Origin: an uncultured Spirochaetia bacterium
Lineage (GTDB): Bacteria; Spirochaetota; Spirochaetia; JABEVK01
Reading direction: 5' to 3'
DNA length: 64,000 bases
Assembly: GCA_937960645.1 (NCBI GenBank)
Contig: CALGPJ010000007.1
Location: 62,001 to 126,000 of the forward strand
Position numbers and translations under genes: made by a program. The notes under the pieces were generated by a model. The model had not been told where the DNA came from. It did no database searches and was given only the letters and a program-made list of their open reading frames with translations. Positions 1 to 9,660 of this stretch are shown in pieces (positions within the stretch are counted from its first letter, which is position 1; each line of letters starts with the position of its first letter).

Positions 1-619
1 GACGGATCAAAAGCTCGATATGCTCCTTGTCCGAGGGTTTGGAGCTCATCGAGTAGGCGCGCTGGGTCGATTCCTTGATCTTGCCGTAGGGGGGAATGAC
101 GATTTGGGCGTACTGGCCGGCCTTGAAATCGATGGTCTGCCCCTTTTCCAAACGGAAGCGAACTTCTTTGATGTCATAGGTCACACTCTTGATAGATTCC
201 ACCGTGGTTTTGAACCGTTTGACGTTGAAGAGTTCTTCGGGGATTTCGATGGATATCGGACCCTTCACCTTGACCTGGCAGGAGAGCCGGATGTTTTGTT
301 TGATTTCCCCATCGGTGAGGTAGGGAATTTCGGTGGGCAGGTGGGGGCCGACGTCGGTGACCACTTTACATTTGCAGGCGCCGCAGGAACCGCGGCCACC
401 GCAGGCGGAAGGAACAAAGATGCCCTGTTCGGCCAGGGTGAAGAGAAGGGGGGAACCCCCTTTGACCTGGAGCTGTTTTTTGTTGTTGATCGTGATGGGT
501 TGTATACCATAATTGTTCACGAGGGAGTCGACCAGGTAAACCAAAAAACCGAAGGCGGCAGTGATGCCCCCAATCACGGCGGCGTTCTGAACGCTGGGTA
601 GAAGTAGGGTGGTGTCCAA
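1..619 (-). CDS. nqrF: Na+-translocating NADH:quinone reductase subunit F, N-terminal part (runs off window start)
   Basis: Not in the ORF track. Hand translation from TTG at 619 gives LDTTLLLPSVQNAAVIGGITAAFGFLVYLVDSL (TM), then the 2Fe-2S motif SACGGRGSCGACKCKV and the flavin-site motif RAYSMSSKPSD. SD AGGAGG lies 5 nt upstream of the TTG. Confidence 0.9.
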   Translation of the reverse strand, partial: MDTTLLLPSVQNAAVIGGITAAFGFLVYLVDSLVNNYGIQPITINNKKQLQVKGGSPLLFTLAEQGIFVPSACGGRGSCGACKCKVVTDVGPHLPTEIPYLTDGEIKQNIRLSCQVKVKGPISIEIPEELFNVKRFKTTVESIKSVTYDIKEVRFRLEKGQTIDFKAGQYAQIVIPPYGKIKESTQRAYSMSSKPSDKEHIELLIR

Positions 620-628
620 ATCAGCCTC

Positions 629-1216
629 CTATTGAACGGCGATCATTCCGCTGAAGCCGGTAAAGGCCATCGCCATGAAACCGATGGTGATCAGGGTGAT
701 TCCCGGTCCCTGAAGCCCCTGGGGGATGGGAGCTTTCTCGATTTTACCCCGAATCGCCGCGAGGGCGACGATGGCGATCCACCACCCTAATCCACTCCCG
801 AGGCCGAAGGCCAGGGTCTGGGGGAGGTTGTAATCGCGGATCTGCATGAACAAGGCCGCACCCATGATGGCACAGTTCACCGTGATGAGGGGCAGGTAGA
901 TGCCCAGGCTCATGTACAGGGCGGGGCTCACGCGGTCGATGATCATTTCCAGCATCTGAACCACGGCCGCAATCACGATGATGAACACGATAAAGCTCAA
1001 ATACGTGAGGTCCAGCATTTTCAGCAGTTCGAGGATGCCCCAGTTGACGGCGGTGGTTATGAACAGGACAAAGGTCACCGCCATGCCCAGACCGTTGGCG
1101 CTCTTGATGTCTTTGCTGATCGCGATGAAGGAGCACATGCCCAGAAAGTTGGCCAGCAGGATGTTGGACGTAAACACGGAGGCAAAGAAGAGTCCGAAGA
1201 GGTTGAGGTCGTTCAT
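629..1216 (-). CDS. nqrE: Na+-translocating NADH:quinone reductase subunit E
   Basis: Polytopic membrane protein with FLGMCSFIAISK and LGIYLPLITVNCAIMGAALF...FGLGSGLGWWIAIVALAAIRGK; more NqrE-like than RnfA-like. Confidence 0.92.
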   Translation of the reverse strand: MNDLNLFGLFFASVFTSNILLANFLGMCSFIAISKDIKSANGLGMAVTFVLFITTAVNWGILELLKMLDLTYLSFIVFIIVIAAVVQMLEMIIDRVSPALYMSLGIYLPLITVNCAIMGAALFMQIRDYNLPQTLAFGLGSGLGWWIAIVALAAIRGKIEKAPIPQGLQGPGITLITIGFMAMAFTGFSGMIAVQ

Positions 1217-1893
1217 GCCTTACCTCCGACTGTTGCAGCCTGGGGAGCCGGAGCCGGAGCCTTGGCCGCAACGGGGCGGTTCATCAGGGCCTTGGCTGCC
1301 CAGATGATACCTGCCAGCAGGAAGAAGGCGCTGGCCGGGGTAACCATGATTCCCCAGGGGGTAAACCACCCGCTGCCATCGACGGGGTTGTAAATCGGAA
1401 AAACTGTGACACCAAACAAGGTGCCGAACCCCAACAATTCCCGGATGACCGCGATGACCAGGAGCACAGCCATGTACCCTAATCCGCTCGTAAATCCGTC
1501 CCAGAAGCTGATCAAGGGGGGATTGGCCTGGGCAAAGGCCTCCATTCTGCCCATCACGATACAGTTGGTGATGATCAGTCCCACATACGCAGCCAGGTTT
1601 TTATGGATTTCAGGGAAATACGCTCGCAAAAGAATATCGACGATGATCACGTAAAAGGAAATGATCACCGTTTGCGTGATCATGCGCAGTTTTCGCGGCA
1701 CCAGCTCGCGGATCAAAGATATGGTGACGTTACTGAATGCGGTCACGAACACCAGAGCCACCGTCATGATGCTGGTGTTGATGAGGTTGTTCGTGACGGC
1801 CAGGGTGGAACAAATCCCCAGGATCTGGATGAAAATTGGATTGTTCGTCCAGAGGTTATCCTTGAGATTACCTAAAAAACTCGTCGAGCTCAC
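1213..1893 (-). CDS. nqrD: Na+-translocating NADH:quinone reductase subunit D
   Basis: NPIFIQILGICSTLAVTNNL...ITNCIVMGRMEAFA; 4-nt overlap with nqrE. Confidence 0.92.
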   Translation of the reverse strand: MSSTSFLGNLKDNLWTNNPIFIQILGICSTLAVTNNLINTSIMTVALVFVTAFSNVTISLIRELVPRKLRMITQTVIISFYVIIVDILLRAYFPEIHKNLAAYVGLIITNCIVMGRMEAFAQANPPLISFWDGFTSGLGYMAVLLVIAVIRELLGFGTLFGVTVFPIYNPVDGSGWFTPWGIMVTPASAFFLLAGIIWAAKALMNRPVAAKAPAPAPQAATVGGKA

Positions 1894-2507
1894 GGAATCC
1901 TCCTTATCAATTCCTCCATGCGGGTTCGGGAGATTTTGAACAGCTGGGCGATCGCATCGCTGGTACGGGTCGCTCCGGTAATGGCATCGATCATGCCGTC
2001 CTCTTTGTTGGTTCGGTCCTTGGGAAGGGCGTTGACTCCGATCATGCCGTTAACAAAGCTTTCTTCACGCAACTGATCGATGAACCATTCCTCGGTGATT
2101 CGGGCGCCCAGACCGGGAGTCTCCGAGTGGCTGATGACCGCCATGCTCTTGACCCGGCTGAGGTCGGCGGGGAAGCTCACGACTGCCGTGATCGGGCCCC
2201 AAAGTCCCGCTACGGTAAAACGCCCTGCATAGAACGTGTCCTCACCGCTTCGGAAGATGTAGACGTTGGTCCCATCCAACGTTTTTTCATCGACCTTGTT
2301 GTACAAGTCCGCAATTTCCTGGTTCGACATCGGCTTTCCGGCAGATGTGAGCCCAAAACTGGCCAAAACAGCCCGCTTTTTGGCGATTTCGCTGTTGAAG
2401 GCGACGACGGGTTTGGTGACGTTGTACGCGAGGCTGAGGGGAACCACGAAGATGAAGGCCGTCAGAAAACCAAAGATGATGGTGTAGATCACGCTGTTTT
2501 TGTTCAT
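1890..2507 (-). CDS. nqrC: Na+-translocating NADH:quinone reductase subunit C
   Basis: Start MNKNSVIYTIIFGF at 2507, ATGA-coupled to nqrB; FMN-attachment motif DAITGAT near the C terminus; HSETPGLGARI. Confidence 0.9.
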   Translation of the reverse strand: MNKNSVIYTIIFGFLTAFIFVVPLSLAYNVTKPVVAFNSEIAKKRAVLASFGLTSAGKPMSNQEIADLYNKVDEKTLDGTNVYIFRSGEDTFYAGRFTVAGLWGPITAVVSFPADLSRVKSMAVISHSETPGLGARITEEWFIDQLREESFVNGMIGVNALPKDRTNKEDGMIDAITGATRTSDAIAQLFKISRTRMEELIRRIP

Positions 2508-3667
2508 GCCTTCACCTCCGCAGGGGCCCTGGGAGCAGCAGCAGGCTTCTGAGTCTGTCCCCATTGACCCACGGTCTCGTCGAAAAGGGAGCTAAAGGTG
2601 TTGCCGACCAGGATGGCAAAACTCACCCCCTCCGGGAAGCCCGAAAACACACGGATCAGAATGCTCACGGCACCGATCAGAAAACCATACACCCACTGGG
2701 CCGGAGCCTTTTTGGGGGCCGTGATTGGGTCGGTGGTCATGAATACCGCCACGTAGACGATGGATCCGCTGAGCATCCCCAGGACGGGATGTAGCCGACG
2801 GGGAAGGTTCAAACCAGGAATCCAGTCAGGCAAATAGTACAGAAAGGTTAGCATCAGGAAGCTGCTGATCAGGGTGCTGACAATCAGAATCCAGTTAGCG
2901 GTGGGCTGGATGGCGAGGGATGTCGTGCCATCCTTGTTCTTCTTCTTGACGGGGGTAAAGACAAGGTAGATTCCGGCCAGGAGGATCAAGAGAACACTCG
3001 TCTCTCCGAGGCTTCCAGGCTCCAGGCCCAGGAACATGCCCAGCCAGCTTTCGGGCAGGTGAGCCCCTTGCATTTTTTCGATCCCCACGGGAGGAGCCAG
3101 GGCCAGGGACTGCGAAGCGAGAAAGGATTCCTGAGCCTTGCCGGTTTCGGCGTAGGCACGCAGGCCGTCCATCATGGTCGCCGTCGTCACCGCATCCACG
3201 CCGCCGGTCCACTCACGGAACACCGAAGGGGGCACGAAATCCATGATCAACGTAGCGGGGTGATAGTTGACAGGATTGAACGGGACGAACCAGAGCGTTC
3301 CCAGGAAGGCGGGAAACGCCAGGTAGGCGAACATCCGGGCGGCGATGGCAGGATTGTAGACATTACGTCCAAAACCACCGAACACTTCTTTGGCAAACAC
3401 CACCCCGAAAGCGATGCCCAAAATTGCCACGTAGAGGGGGACCCCGGGCGGCAGGCTCAGGGTGTAAAGAGAGGCGGTTACCAGTACCGCCTCACTCACC
3501 TGGACCTTAGGGCTTTTCTTGATTTTTTCCAGGGCATACTCCAAAAAGATTGCCGTTGGAAAAACGACCAGGGCGAGCAGGATCGGTCTCCATCCATACA
3601 ACACAATCGAATAGAGAAACAGAGGGATGAGACTGTAGACCACCCGCCGCATGATGGGCTGTTTCAT
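2504..3667 (-). CDS. nqrB: Na+-translocating NADH:quinone reductase subunit B
   Basis: Multi-TM NqrB/RnfD family; likely start MKQPIMRRVVYSLIP at 3667; Dxx(S/T)xAT-type flavinylation motif DAVTTAT. Confidence 0.9.
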   Translation of the reverse strand: MKQPIMRRVVYSLIPLFLYSIVLYGWRPILLALVVFPTAIFLEYALEKIKKSPKVQVSEAVLVTASLYTLSLPPGVPLYVAILGIAFGVVFAKEVFGGFGRNVYNPAIAARMFAYLAFPAFLGTLWFVPFNPVNYHPATLIMDFVPPSVFREWTGGVDAVTTATMMDGLRAYAETGKAQESFLASQSLALAPPVGIEKMQGAHLPESWLGMFLGLEPGSLGETSVLLILLAGIYLVFTPVKKKNKDGTTSLAIQPTANWILIVSTLISSFLMLTFLYYLPDWIPGLNLPRRLHPVLGMLSGSIVYVAVFMTTDPITAPKKAPAQWVYGFLIGAVSILIRVFSGFPEGVSFAILVGNTFSSLFDETVGQWGQTQKPAAAPRAPAEVKA

Positions 3668-3790
3668 GAACACGGTGGAACCTCGGATGAAAGATTTTGG
3701 CTCGGAGCCACAACTAAGAATAACAAAACCGGCTGCCTTCGTCGAGGGGCTATCTTGAAAATGTTCTAACCTTGGGGTAATCAAGGTTCT

Positions 3791-4597
3791 GTGGCCGCTT
3801 TTTCTACGACGAAATACCTGTATTTTTTGCCGGATCATGATCCTCTCACCAACCTGGTCCTCGAAGAACTCCTCTTCGAAAATCTAAAACCAGGGCAAGA
3901 AATCTATCTCGTCTACATTAATTCCCCCTGTGTGGTGATCGGACGGCACCAGAATCCCTGGAAAGAAACCAAACCTGCCCTGCTCCAAAAACGGGGCATC
4001 CCCCTCTTGCGAAGGATCAGCGGCGGCGGCACGGTCTGGCACGATCTCGGTAACATCAATTTTTGCTGGATGGGACCGAAACATGTCTACCATCGCGATG
4101 TTGTGGATGGATGGGTCCGTCTCACCCTGGCGAGTTTTGGCTTATCGTTTGACATCTCGAACAAGGGGGATTATTTATATAAGGGGGCTAAGTTCAGCGG
4201 AAACGCTTTTGCCTTTCGTTCGGACCGTGCCATGCATCACGGGACGCTCCTGGTGAGCTCCCACATTCAAACACTTGAAGAATTCATGGGAGGCATCCAG
4301 ATTGTCCATTCTCTCGGTGTTCCTTCACGTCCGGCAGTCGTGATGAACTTAGTCGAAATCAATTCCCGTCTCGACGTGGGTTCTTTGGCGGCGGCCCTGA
4401 TCGATCAGCTCGGTATCCGACCCTCACCGCTGCCCCAATTCGACGATTTTGCGGAATTGTTTCGAGCCCGGGGAGGCAGGGAATGGATCCTGGGACAGAC
4501 CCCCCGGTTTCACGTCGTCACCAAAAATCATCGAATAATTGAAGTGATCCATGGTAAAATCGATGAGGATTATTTCAGCGAGGAGATTGTCTTATGA
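3791..4597 (+). CDS. lplA: Lipoate-protein ligase A family protein
   Basis: Family motif RRISGGGTVWHDLGNINF; KFSGNAF; immediately upstream of the pdh genes. GTG start. Confidence 0.9.
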   Translation: MAAFSTTKYLYFLPDHDPLTNLVLEELLFENLKPGQEIYLVYINSPCVVIGRHQNPWKETKPALLQKRGIPLLRRISGGGTVWHDLGNINFCWMGPKHVYHRDVVDGWVRLTLASFGLSFDISNKGDYLYKGAKFSGNAFAFRSDRAMHHGTLLVSSHIQTLEEFMGGIQIVHSLGVPSRPAVVMNLVEINSRLDVGSLAAALIDQLGIRPSPLPQFDDFAELFRARGGREWILGQTPRFHVVTKNHRIIEVIHGKIDEDYFSEEIVL

Positions 4598-5052
4598 ACG
4601 CCGTCCAGTTCCTGAACGAGGTAATGCAAATTATCGATGACAGCGGCAGGGGACTCCTGGCCACCCTATCCGTCAGCGGCTACCCGGCAATGCGGTACAT
4701 GAACCCGTCCTTTCTTCCTGGCAGGCTCTACTGGCTGTATTGCGCCACCTCCAAACACTTTCCCAAGGTGGCTGACGTCGGTAGCAACGCCAAAGTGAGT
4801 TGGCTCTTTACCAACAACCGTACCGGAGAGCTGTATTCGATCCGAGGGTTGATGAGCGTGGTGGACAATCCGCGATTCAGCTCGGAAATCATCGAAGAAT
4901 TGGGACGGCGCCTGGAAAACTTTTGGCGCCTGAACCCCGATTCCTCGGATATCATCGTTCTCGAAACCGACATCCAGTCGGGGGAATACTTCAATCCCAA
5001 ATCTGGGGAAAAGGTTCGTGTTGATTGCACACAAAGAGAGGGGAGGGTATGA
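4594..5052 (+). CDS. Pyridoxamine 5'-phosphate oxidase-like (FMN-binding split barrel) protein
   Basis: GLLATLSVSGYPAMRYMNP...LYWLYCATSKHFPKVADVGSNAKVSWLF resembles the PPOX/general-stress-protein fold; overlaps neighbours on both sides. Confidence 0.65.
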   Translation: MNAVQFLNEVMQIIDDSGRGLLATLSVSGYPAMRYMNPSFLPGRLYWLYCATSKHFPKVADVGSNAKVSWLFTNNRTGELYSIRGLMSVVDNPRFSSEIIEELGRRLENFWRLNPDSSDIIVLETDIQSGEYFNPKSGEKVRVDCTQREGRV

Positions 5053-6023
5053 GATCGATCAAGGGATATAAAAAAGATTTTTTACTTCCGATCCTTCGGG
5101 AGATGCTCCTGGTACGGCGTTTCGAAGAAAAGGCAGGACAGATGTACGGCCTTCGAAAGATCGGGGGCTTTTGTCACCTCTACAATGGTCAGGAGGCGGT
5201 GAGCTCCGGGACAGCGGCAGCCATGGTGAAAGGGGTCGATGTTCTGCTCACGGGTTACCGCGATCACGGTCACGCCCTCACCATGGGAATCACCCCTAAC
5301 GAGGTCATGGCCGAGCTCTACGGCAAGGTCACCGGCTGTTCCAAGGGTAAGGGCGGTTCGATGCATTTGTTTAGCGCGGACAAAAAGATGTGGGGCGGAA
5401 ATGGCATCGTCGGCGGTCAGATTCCCGTGGCCACGGGAAGCGCCTTTGCACAAAAATATCTGAAGACGGGGGGAGCCACCCTGTGCTTTTTTGGGGATGG
5501 GGCCATCCACCAGGGTGCCTTCCACGAGAGCCTCAATTTGGCCGCTCTCTGGAAATTACCCGTGCTCTATCTCTGCGAAAACAATCAGTACGGGATGGGC
5601 ACCAGCGTCGAGCGCGCCAGCTCGGTCAAAGACCTGTATATCAAGGGCCAGGCATACGGCATCCCCAGCAAGCAAATCAACGGCATGGACGTCATCGAGG
5701 TATACGAGGAAGTCAAATCCGCCCTGGAGGCAATCAAGAGGGATTCCTTCCCTCAGTTTTTCGAGGTTCGAACCTACAGGTATCGCGGCCATAGTATGAG
5801 CGATCCTGCCAAATACCGTACCAAGGAAGAGACCGAGGCCTATCTGGCCCAGGATCCCATCAACATCCTCAAGGACCGAATGGTTCAGGAAAAGATGTTG
5901 ACCGAGGAAGAGTTCCAGGAAATCGACAAGGAGGTCAAGGAGATCGTGGCGCAGAGCGTCGAGTTTGCCGAAAACTCGCCCGAGCCCGATCCTTCCGAGA
6001 TCACCACGGATATCTACGCGTAA
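5049..6023 (+). CDS. pdhA: Pyruvate dehydrogenase E1 component alpha subunit
   Basis: LVRRFEEKAGQMYGLRKIGGFCHLYNGQEAV; GDGAIHQGAFHESLNLAALW; ENNQYGMGTS; start MRSIKGYKK at 5049 after GGGAGG. Confidence 0.95.
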   Translation: MRSIKGYKKDFLLPILREMLLVRRFEEKAGQMYGLRKIGGFCHLYNGQEAVSSGTAAAMVKGVDVLLTGYRDHGHALTMGITPNEVMAELYGKVTGCSKGKGGSMHLFSADKKMWGGNGIVGGQIPVATGSAFAQKYLKTGGATLCFFGDGAIHQGAFHESLNLAALWKLPVLYLCENNQYGMGTSVERASSVKDLYIKGQAYGIPSKQINGMDVIEVYEEVKSALEAIKRDSFPQFFEVRTYRYRGHSMSDPAKYRTKEETEAYLAQDPINILKDRMVQEKMLTEEEFQEIDKEVKEIVAQSVEFAENSPEPDPSEITTDIYA

Positions 6024-6034
6024 AGGGGAGGACC

Positions 6035-7015
6035 ATGGCTATCATCACGATGCGAGAAGCGCTTCGTCAGGCCCTCGACGAGGAGATGCAACGCGACCCG
6101 ACGGTCATATTGATGGGCGAGGAGGTGGGCCAGTACGACGGGGCTTACAAGGTCTCCAAGGGCTTGCTCGATAAATACGGCGACCAGCGGGTCCTGGATA
6201 CACCGATCACCGAACTGGGTTTTACCGGACTCGCGGTGGGCGCGGCCATGGGGGGACTGAGGCCGGTGGTCGAGTGGATGACCATCCAATTCGGCCTTCT
6301 GGCCATCGACCAGCTCATCAACAATGCGGCCAAGATGCGGTATATGAGCGGCGGCCAGTTCAAGATACCCATGGTGGTCCGCGGCCCGAACGGACCGGCA
6401 GAATACCTTTCCAGTCAGCACAGCCAGAGTTTCGCCAGTTATTTCGTTCACGTTCCGGGTTTCATCGTGTTGGCTCCCTCGACACCCTACGACGCCAAGG
6501 GACTTCTCAAGACCGCCATTCGGGACGATAACTGCGTCATTTTCCTGGAAAGCGAAATGAGCTACGGCCTTAAAGGGGAGGTCCCCGAGGAAGAGTACCT
6601 GATCCCGATCGGTTCGGCAGACGTCAAACGGCAGGGTACCGACGTCACCATCGTCAGCTTTTCCAAGCCGGTGCTGCAGTGTCTGGCCGCCGCGGAGGAG
6701 CTGGCACGTCAGGGCATCAGCGCCGAGGTGGTGGACCTTCGCAGCCTCCGCCCCCTGGACGAGGAAACTGTCTATGCCTCGGTTCGCAAGACCAACCGGG
6801 TCGTTGTGGTGGACGAGGCCTGGCCCAATGCCGGGGTGGCTAACTACGTTACCAGCCTGATCAGCCGCAACTGTTTCGACGACCTCGACGCTCCCGTGGA
6901 GGAGGTGACCGGTATGGATGTGCCCATGCCCTACAACCACACCCTGGAGCTCATGGTCCAACCCAGCGTAGAAAAAATCGTGGCCGCGGCCAAACGCGCG
7001 CTTTACATCGACTGA
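6035..7015 (+). CDS. pdhB: Pyruvate dehydrogenase E1 component beta subunit
   Basis: MGEEVGQYDGAYKVSKGLLDKYGDQRVLDTPITELGFTGLAVGAA is typical E1-beta. Confidence 0.95.
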   Translation: MAIITMREALRQALDEEMQRDPTVILMGEEVGQYDGAYKVSKGLLDKYGDQRVLDTPITELGFTGLAVGAAMGGLRPVVEWMTIQFGLLAIDQLINNAAKMRYMSGGQFKIPMVVRGPNGPAEYLSSQHSQSFASYFVHVPGFIVLAPSTPYDAKGLLKTAIRDDNCVIFLESEMSYGLKGEVPEEEYLIPIGSADVKRQGTDVTIVSFSKPVLQCLAAAEELARQGISAEVVDLRSLRPLDEETVYASVRKTNRVVVVDEAWPNAGVANYVTSLISRNCFDDLDAPVEEVTGMDVPMPYNHTLELMVQPSVEKIVAAAKRALYID

Positions 7016-7026
7016 GAGAGGTAGAT

Positions 7027-8244
7027 ATGGCAGAAAAAGTCTTTATGATCGCTCTTTCCCCGACCATGGAGGAGGGGACCATTCAGAAGTGGCGGAAGAA
7101 AGAGGGCGATATGGTCAAGGAGGGGGACATCCTCTGCGACGTCGAAACCGACAAGGCCTCGATGGAGTATGAATCCTCCCAGGCTGGCAAGATTCTCAAG
7201 ATCGTTCGCGGTGAGGGAGCCGCTGCCAGGGTGGGCGACCTGATCGCCATCCTCGGGCAGGACGGGGAGGACATATCCACCCTTCTGGGTGAATCTTCCG
7301 CACCAGCTTCGGCCCCGGCGAAGGCCGCAGAAACCCAGGTTGCAGCCACCGTGCCTGCTCCAGCTGCCACAGCCAGCCCTCCCCAAACCGGGGGCAAGTC
7401 CAGTCCTCTGGCTCGGCGCCTGGCCCAGGAGAAGGGGATCGATCTGGCAATGGTTGCCGGAAGTGGGCCGGGTGGAAGGGTAGTCAAGCGAGACATTGAG
7501 AACTATCAACCCGCGGCGGCGTCTCGAGGTGCCACACCCTCTGTACCCCTGCCCAGCCCGCTCAACGACGACAGGGTCCCGGTATCTCGAAAACGCTCCG
7601 TGATCGCCACTCGGCTAAGCGAGAGCCTTTTTACAGCCCCGCACATCTTCCTGACCGTTTCGGTAAACATGGATCCCCTGATGGGTGCCCGGGAAAAGCT
7701 CAACGCCGAACTCAAGGACAAGCTCAGCCTCAATGCCTTCATCATCAAACTGGTGGCCAACGCCATCACCCGGCATCAGGCCGTCAATTCCTCCTGGATG
7801 GGGGACTACATTCAGAACCACTCCAGCGTGGACGTCGGACTGGCTGTAGCCCAGCCCGACGGTCTGATCACGCCCATCGTGCGGGCCGCACACGGCAAGG
7901 GCATCCGACAGATCGATGCCGAGTTGAAAGACCTGATCGATCGTGCCCGCAGCAACCAGCTCAAACCCGAGGAATACACCGGTGCCACGTTCACCATCTC
8001 CAATCTGGGGAGCTTCGGTATCGAAGAATTCACGGCGATCATCAATCCGCCGGGGGCGGCAATCCTGGCCCTGGGGGCGGTCATGAAGGTTCCCGTGGTC
8101 GGTGAGGACGAGGACATCGCGATCCAAAGGCAGATGAAGATGACCCTCAGTGCCGATCACCGGGTCATGGACGGGGCGGTGGCGGCGGCCTTCCTCACGG
8201 ACCTGAAGTCCGTGATGGAAGACCCGTTCCGAGCCTTGCTGTAA
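7027..8244 (+). CDS. pdhC: Dihydrolipoamide acetyltransferase (E2)
   Basis: One lipoyl domain (DVETDKASMEYES), peripheral-subunit-binding domain (SSPLARRLAQEKGIDL...GPGGRVVKRDIE), catalytic LSADHRVMDGAVAAAFL. Confidence 0.95.
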   Translation: MAEKVFMIALSPTMEEGTIQKWRKKEGDMVKEGDILCDVETDKASMEYESSQAGKILKIVRGEGAAARVGDLIAILGQDGEDISTLLGESSAPASAPAKAAETQVAATVPAPAATASPPQTGGKSSPLARRLAQEKGIDLAMVAGSGPGGRVVKRDIENYQPAAASRGATPSVPLPSPLNDDRVPVSRKRSVIATRLSESLFTAPHIFLTVSVNMDPLMGAREKLNAELKDKLSLNAFIIKLVANAITRHQAVNSSWMGDYIQNHSSVDVGLAVAQPDGLITPIVRAAHGKGIRQIDAELKDLIDRARSNQLKPEEYTGATFTISNLGSFGIEEFTAIINPPGAAILALGAVMKVPVVGEDEDIAIQRQMKMTLSADHRVMDGAVAAAFLTDLKSVMEDPFRALL

Positions 8245-8266
8245 AAAATGGAAAGAGGAGTGAAAG

Positions 8267-9655
8267 GTGGCCGAGCAAAATTATGATTTGATCGTGATCG
8301 GGGCGGGTCCTGGGGGGTATGTGGCGGCGGTTCGAGCTTCCCAGCTCGGGTTAAAAACCGCCGTGATCGAAAAGGACAAACCCGGGGGAGTGTGCGGCAA
8401 CTGGGGCTGTATACCCTCTAAGAGCCTGATCCATCAGGCCGAGGCCTTCGAACGCATCGAGGATTTGACCCACATGGGAGTGAAGGTGGACGTCACGGGG
8501 CTCGATTATGCGGCGGTTCAAAAAAAGTCCCGTCAGGCGGCCGATCGCAGCGGCAAAGGCGTCCAGTTTCTCCTCAAGAAGAACAAGGTGGACTACCTGC
8601 AGGGAACCGCCGTCCTGAGTGGTCCTCAGTCGGTTTCGGTGGACGGGAAGGAGTACAAAGCCCGGTTCCTCCTACTGGCCACGGGGAGCCGTCCCCGCGA
8701 ATTGCCCGGATTTGAGTTCGACGAAAAACAGGTGCTCAGCAGCACCGGCATCCTTTCGCTCACCGAACTTCCCAAGAGCTTACTGATTTTGGGAAGCGGG
8801 GCGATCGGGATGGAGTTCGCTTACGTGATGAGCGTGTTCGGGGTCAAGGTGACCGTGATCGAGATGCTTCCCCGGATCTTGCCGCTCGAAGATCCTGACA
8901 CGGCCGCAGTCGTCGAAAAAGCTTTCAAGGAGCGCGGGGTGAGCTTCCTGGTGGGGACCAGGGCCACCGAGCTCAAAAAGGACGCCCAGATGGTGCGCCT
9001 CACGGTGCAAACTCCCGACGGCAAGACACAGATTCTCGAGGCTGAAAAAATCCTGGTGGCGGTTGGGCGGGTTCCCAACACCGAAAACCTGGGCCTTGAA
9101 AAGGTCGGCGTCAAAACCGATCGTGGCTTCGTCGTGGTCAAAGACTACTACCAGACCGATGTCAAAACGATTTATGCCATCGGTGACCTCATTCCCTCGC
9201 CGCTCCTGGCCCACGTGGCCAGCAAGGAGGGGGAGATCGCGGTGGAACACATGGCCGGCAAGGCCCACGAGGCCCGCCTCGATCCCCTTTCGATTCCGGG
9301 TGCCACCTATTGCGAGCCCCAGATCGCCAGTTTTGGCTACTCGGAGGAAAAAGCGAAAGAGAAAGGTGTCGCTTACAAGGCTTACACCTTCCCGTACACG
9401 GGAAACGGTAAGGCCAATGCCATCGAGCGCCAGGAGGGCCTGGTCAAGGTGTTGATGGATCCCAAGTCCCACGAGATCATCGGTGGGCACGCGGTCGGGG
9501 CCTACGCCACCGAGATTATCCACGAACTTCTTTTGGCTCGAAAGGCCGAGCTTCTTCCCGAAGACATCGCGACCATGGTTCACGCTCACCCGACCATCAG
9601 CGAGAGCGTGATGGAAGCGGCACGCGGCCTCGAGGGGTGGGCCATCCACATCTAA
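8267..9655 (+). CDS. lpd: Dihydrolipoamide dehydrogenase (E3)
   Basis: GAGPGGYVAAVRASQLG; GGVCGNWGCIPSKSL redox-active disulfide; C-terminal HAHPTISE. Confidence 0.95.
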   Translation: MAEQNYDLIVIGAGPGGYVAAVRASQLGLKTAVIEKDKPGGVCGNWGCIPSKSLIHQAEAFERIEDLTHMGVKVDVTGLDYAAVQKKSRQAADRSGKGVQFLLKKNKVDYLQGTAVLSGPQSVSVDGKEYKARFLLLATGSRPRELPGFEFDEKQVLSSTGILSLTELPKSLLILGSGAIGMEFAYVMSVFGVKVTVIEMLPRILPLEDPDTAAVVEKAFKERGVSFLVGTRATELKKDAQMVRLTVQTPDGKTQILEAEKILVAVGRVPNTENLGLEKVGVKTDRGFVVVKDYYQTDVKTIYAIGDLIPSPLLAHVASKEGEIAVEHMAGKAHEARLDPLSIPGATYCEPQIASFGYSEEKAKEKGVAYKAYTFPYTGNGKANAIERQEGLVKVLMDPKSHEIIGGHAVGAYATEIIHELLLARKAELLPEDIATMVHAHPTISESVMEAARGLEGWAIHI

Positions 9656-9660
9656 ACCCG

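Noticed and set aside
20-601. 193-aa plus-strand ORF at the window start
   Set aside because: Antisense to nqrF, whose minus-strand frame shows an unmistakable 2Fe-2S motif.
2508-2564. Cys-rich N-terminal extension MGTDSEACCCSQGPCGGEG of the nqrC ORF
   Set aside because: This is just read-through of the nqrB 3' end in another frame; the real start is MNKNS at 2507 with an ATGA overlap.
3755-3791. TTGAAA-N17-TAATCA as a leaderless promoter for lplA
   Set aside because: The -10 matches consensus at only two positions; evidence too weak to report as a feature.
6014-6961. 315-aa minus-strand ORF over pdhB
   Set aside because: Antisense shadow of a certain E1-beta gene; no motifs or convincing start context.
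8780-9649. 289-aa minus-strand ORF over lpd
   Set aside because: Antisense shadow of a conserved E3 gene; low-complexity His/Gly/Asp-rich translation.
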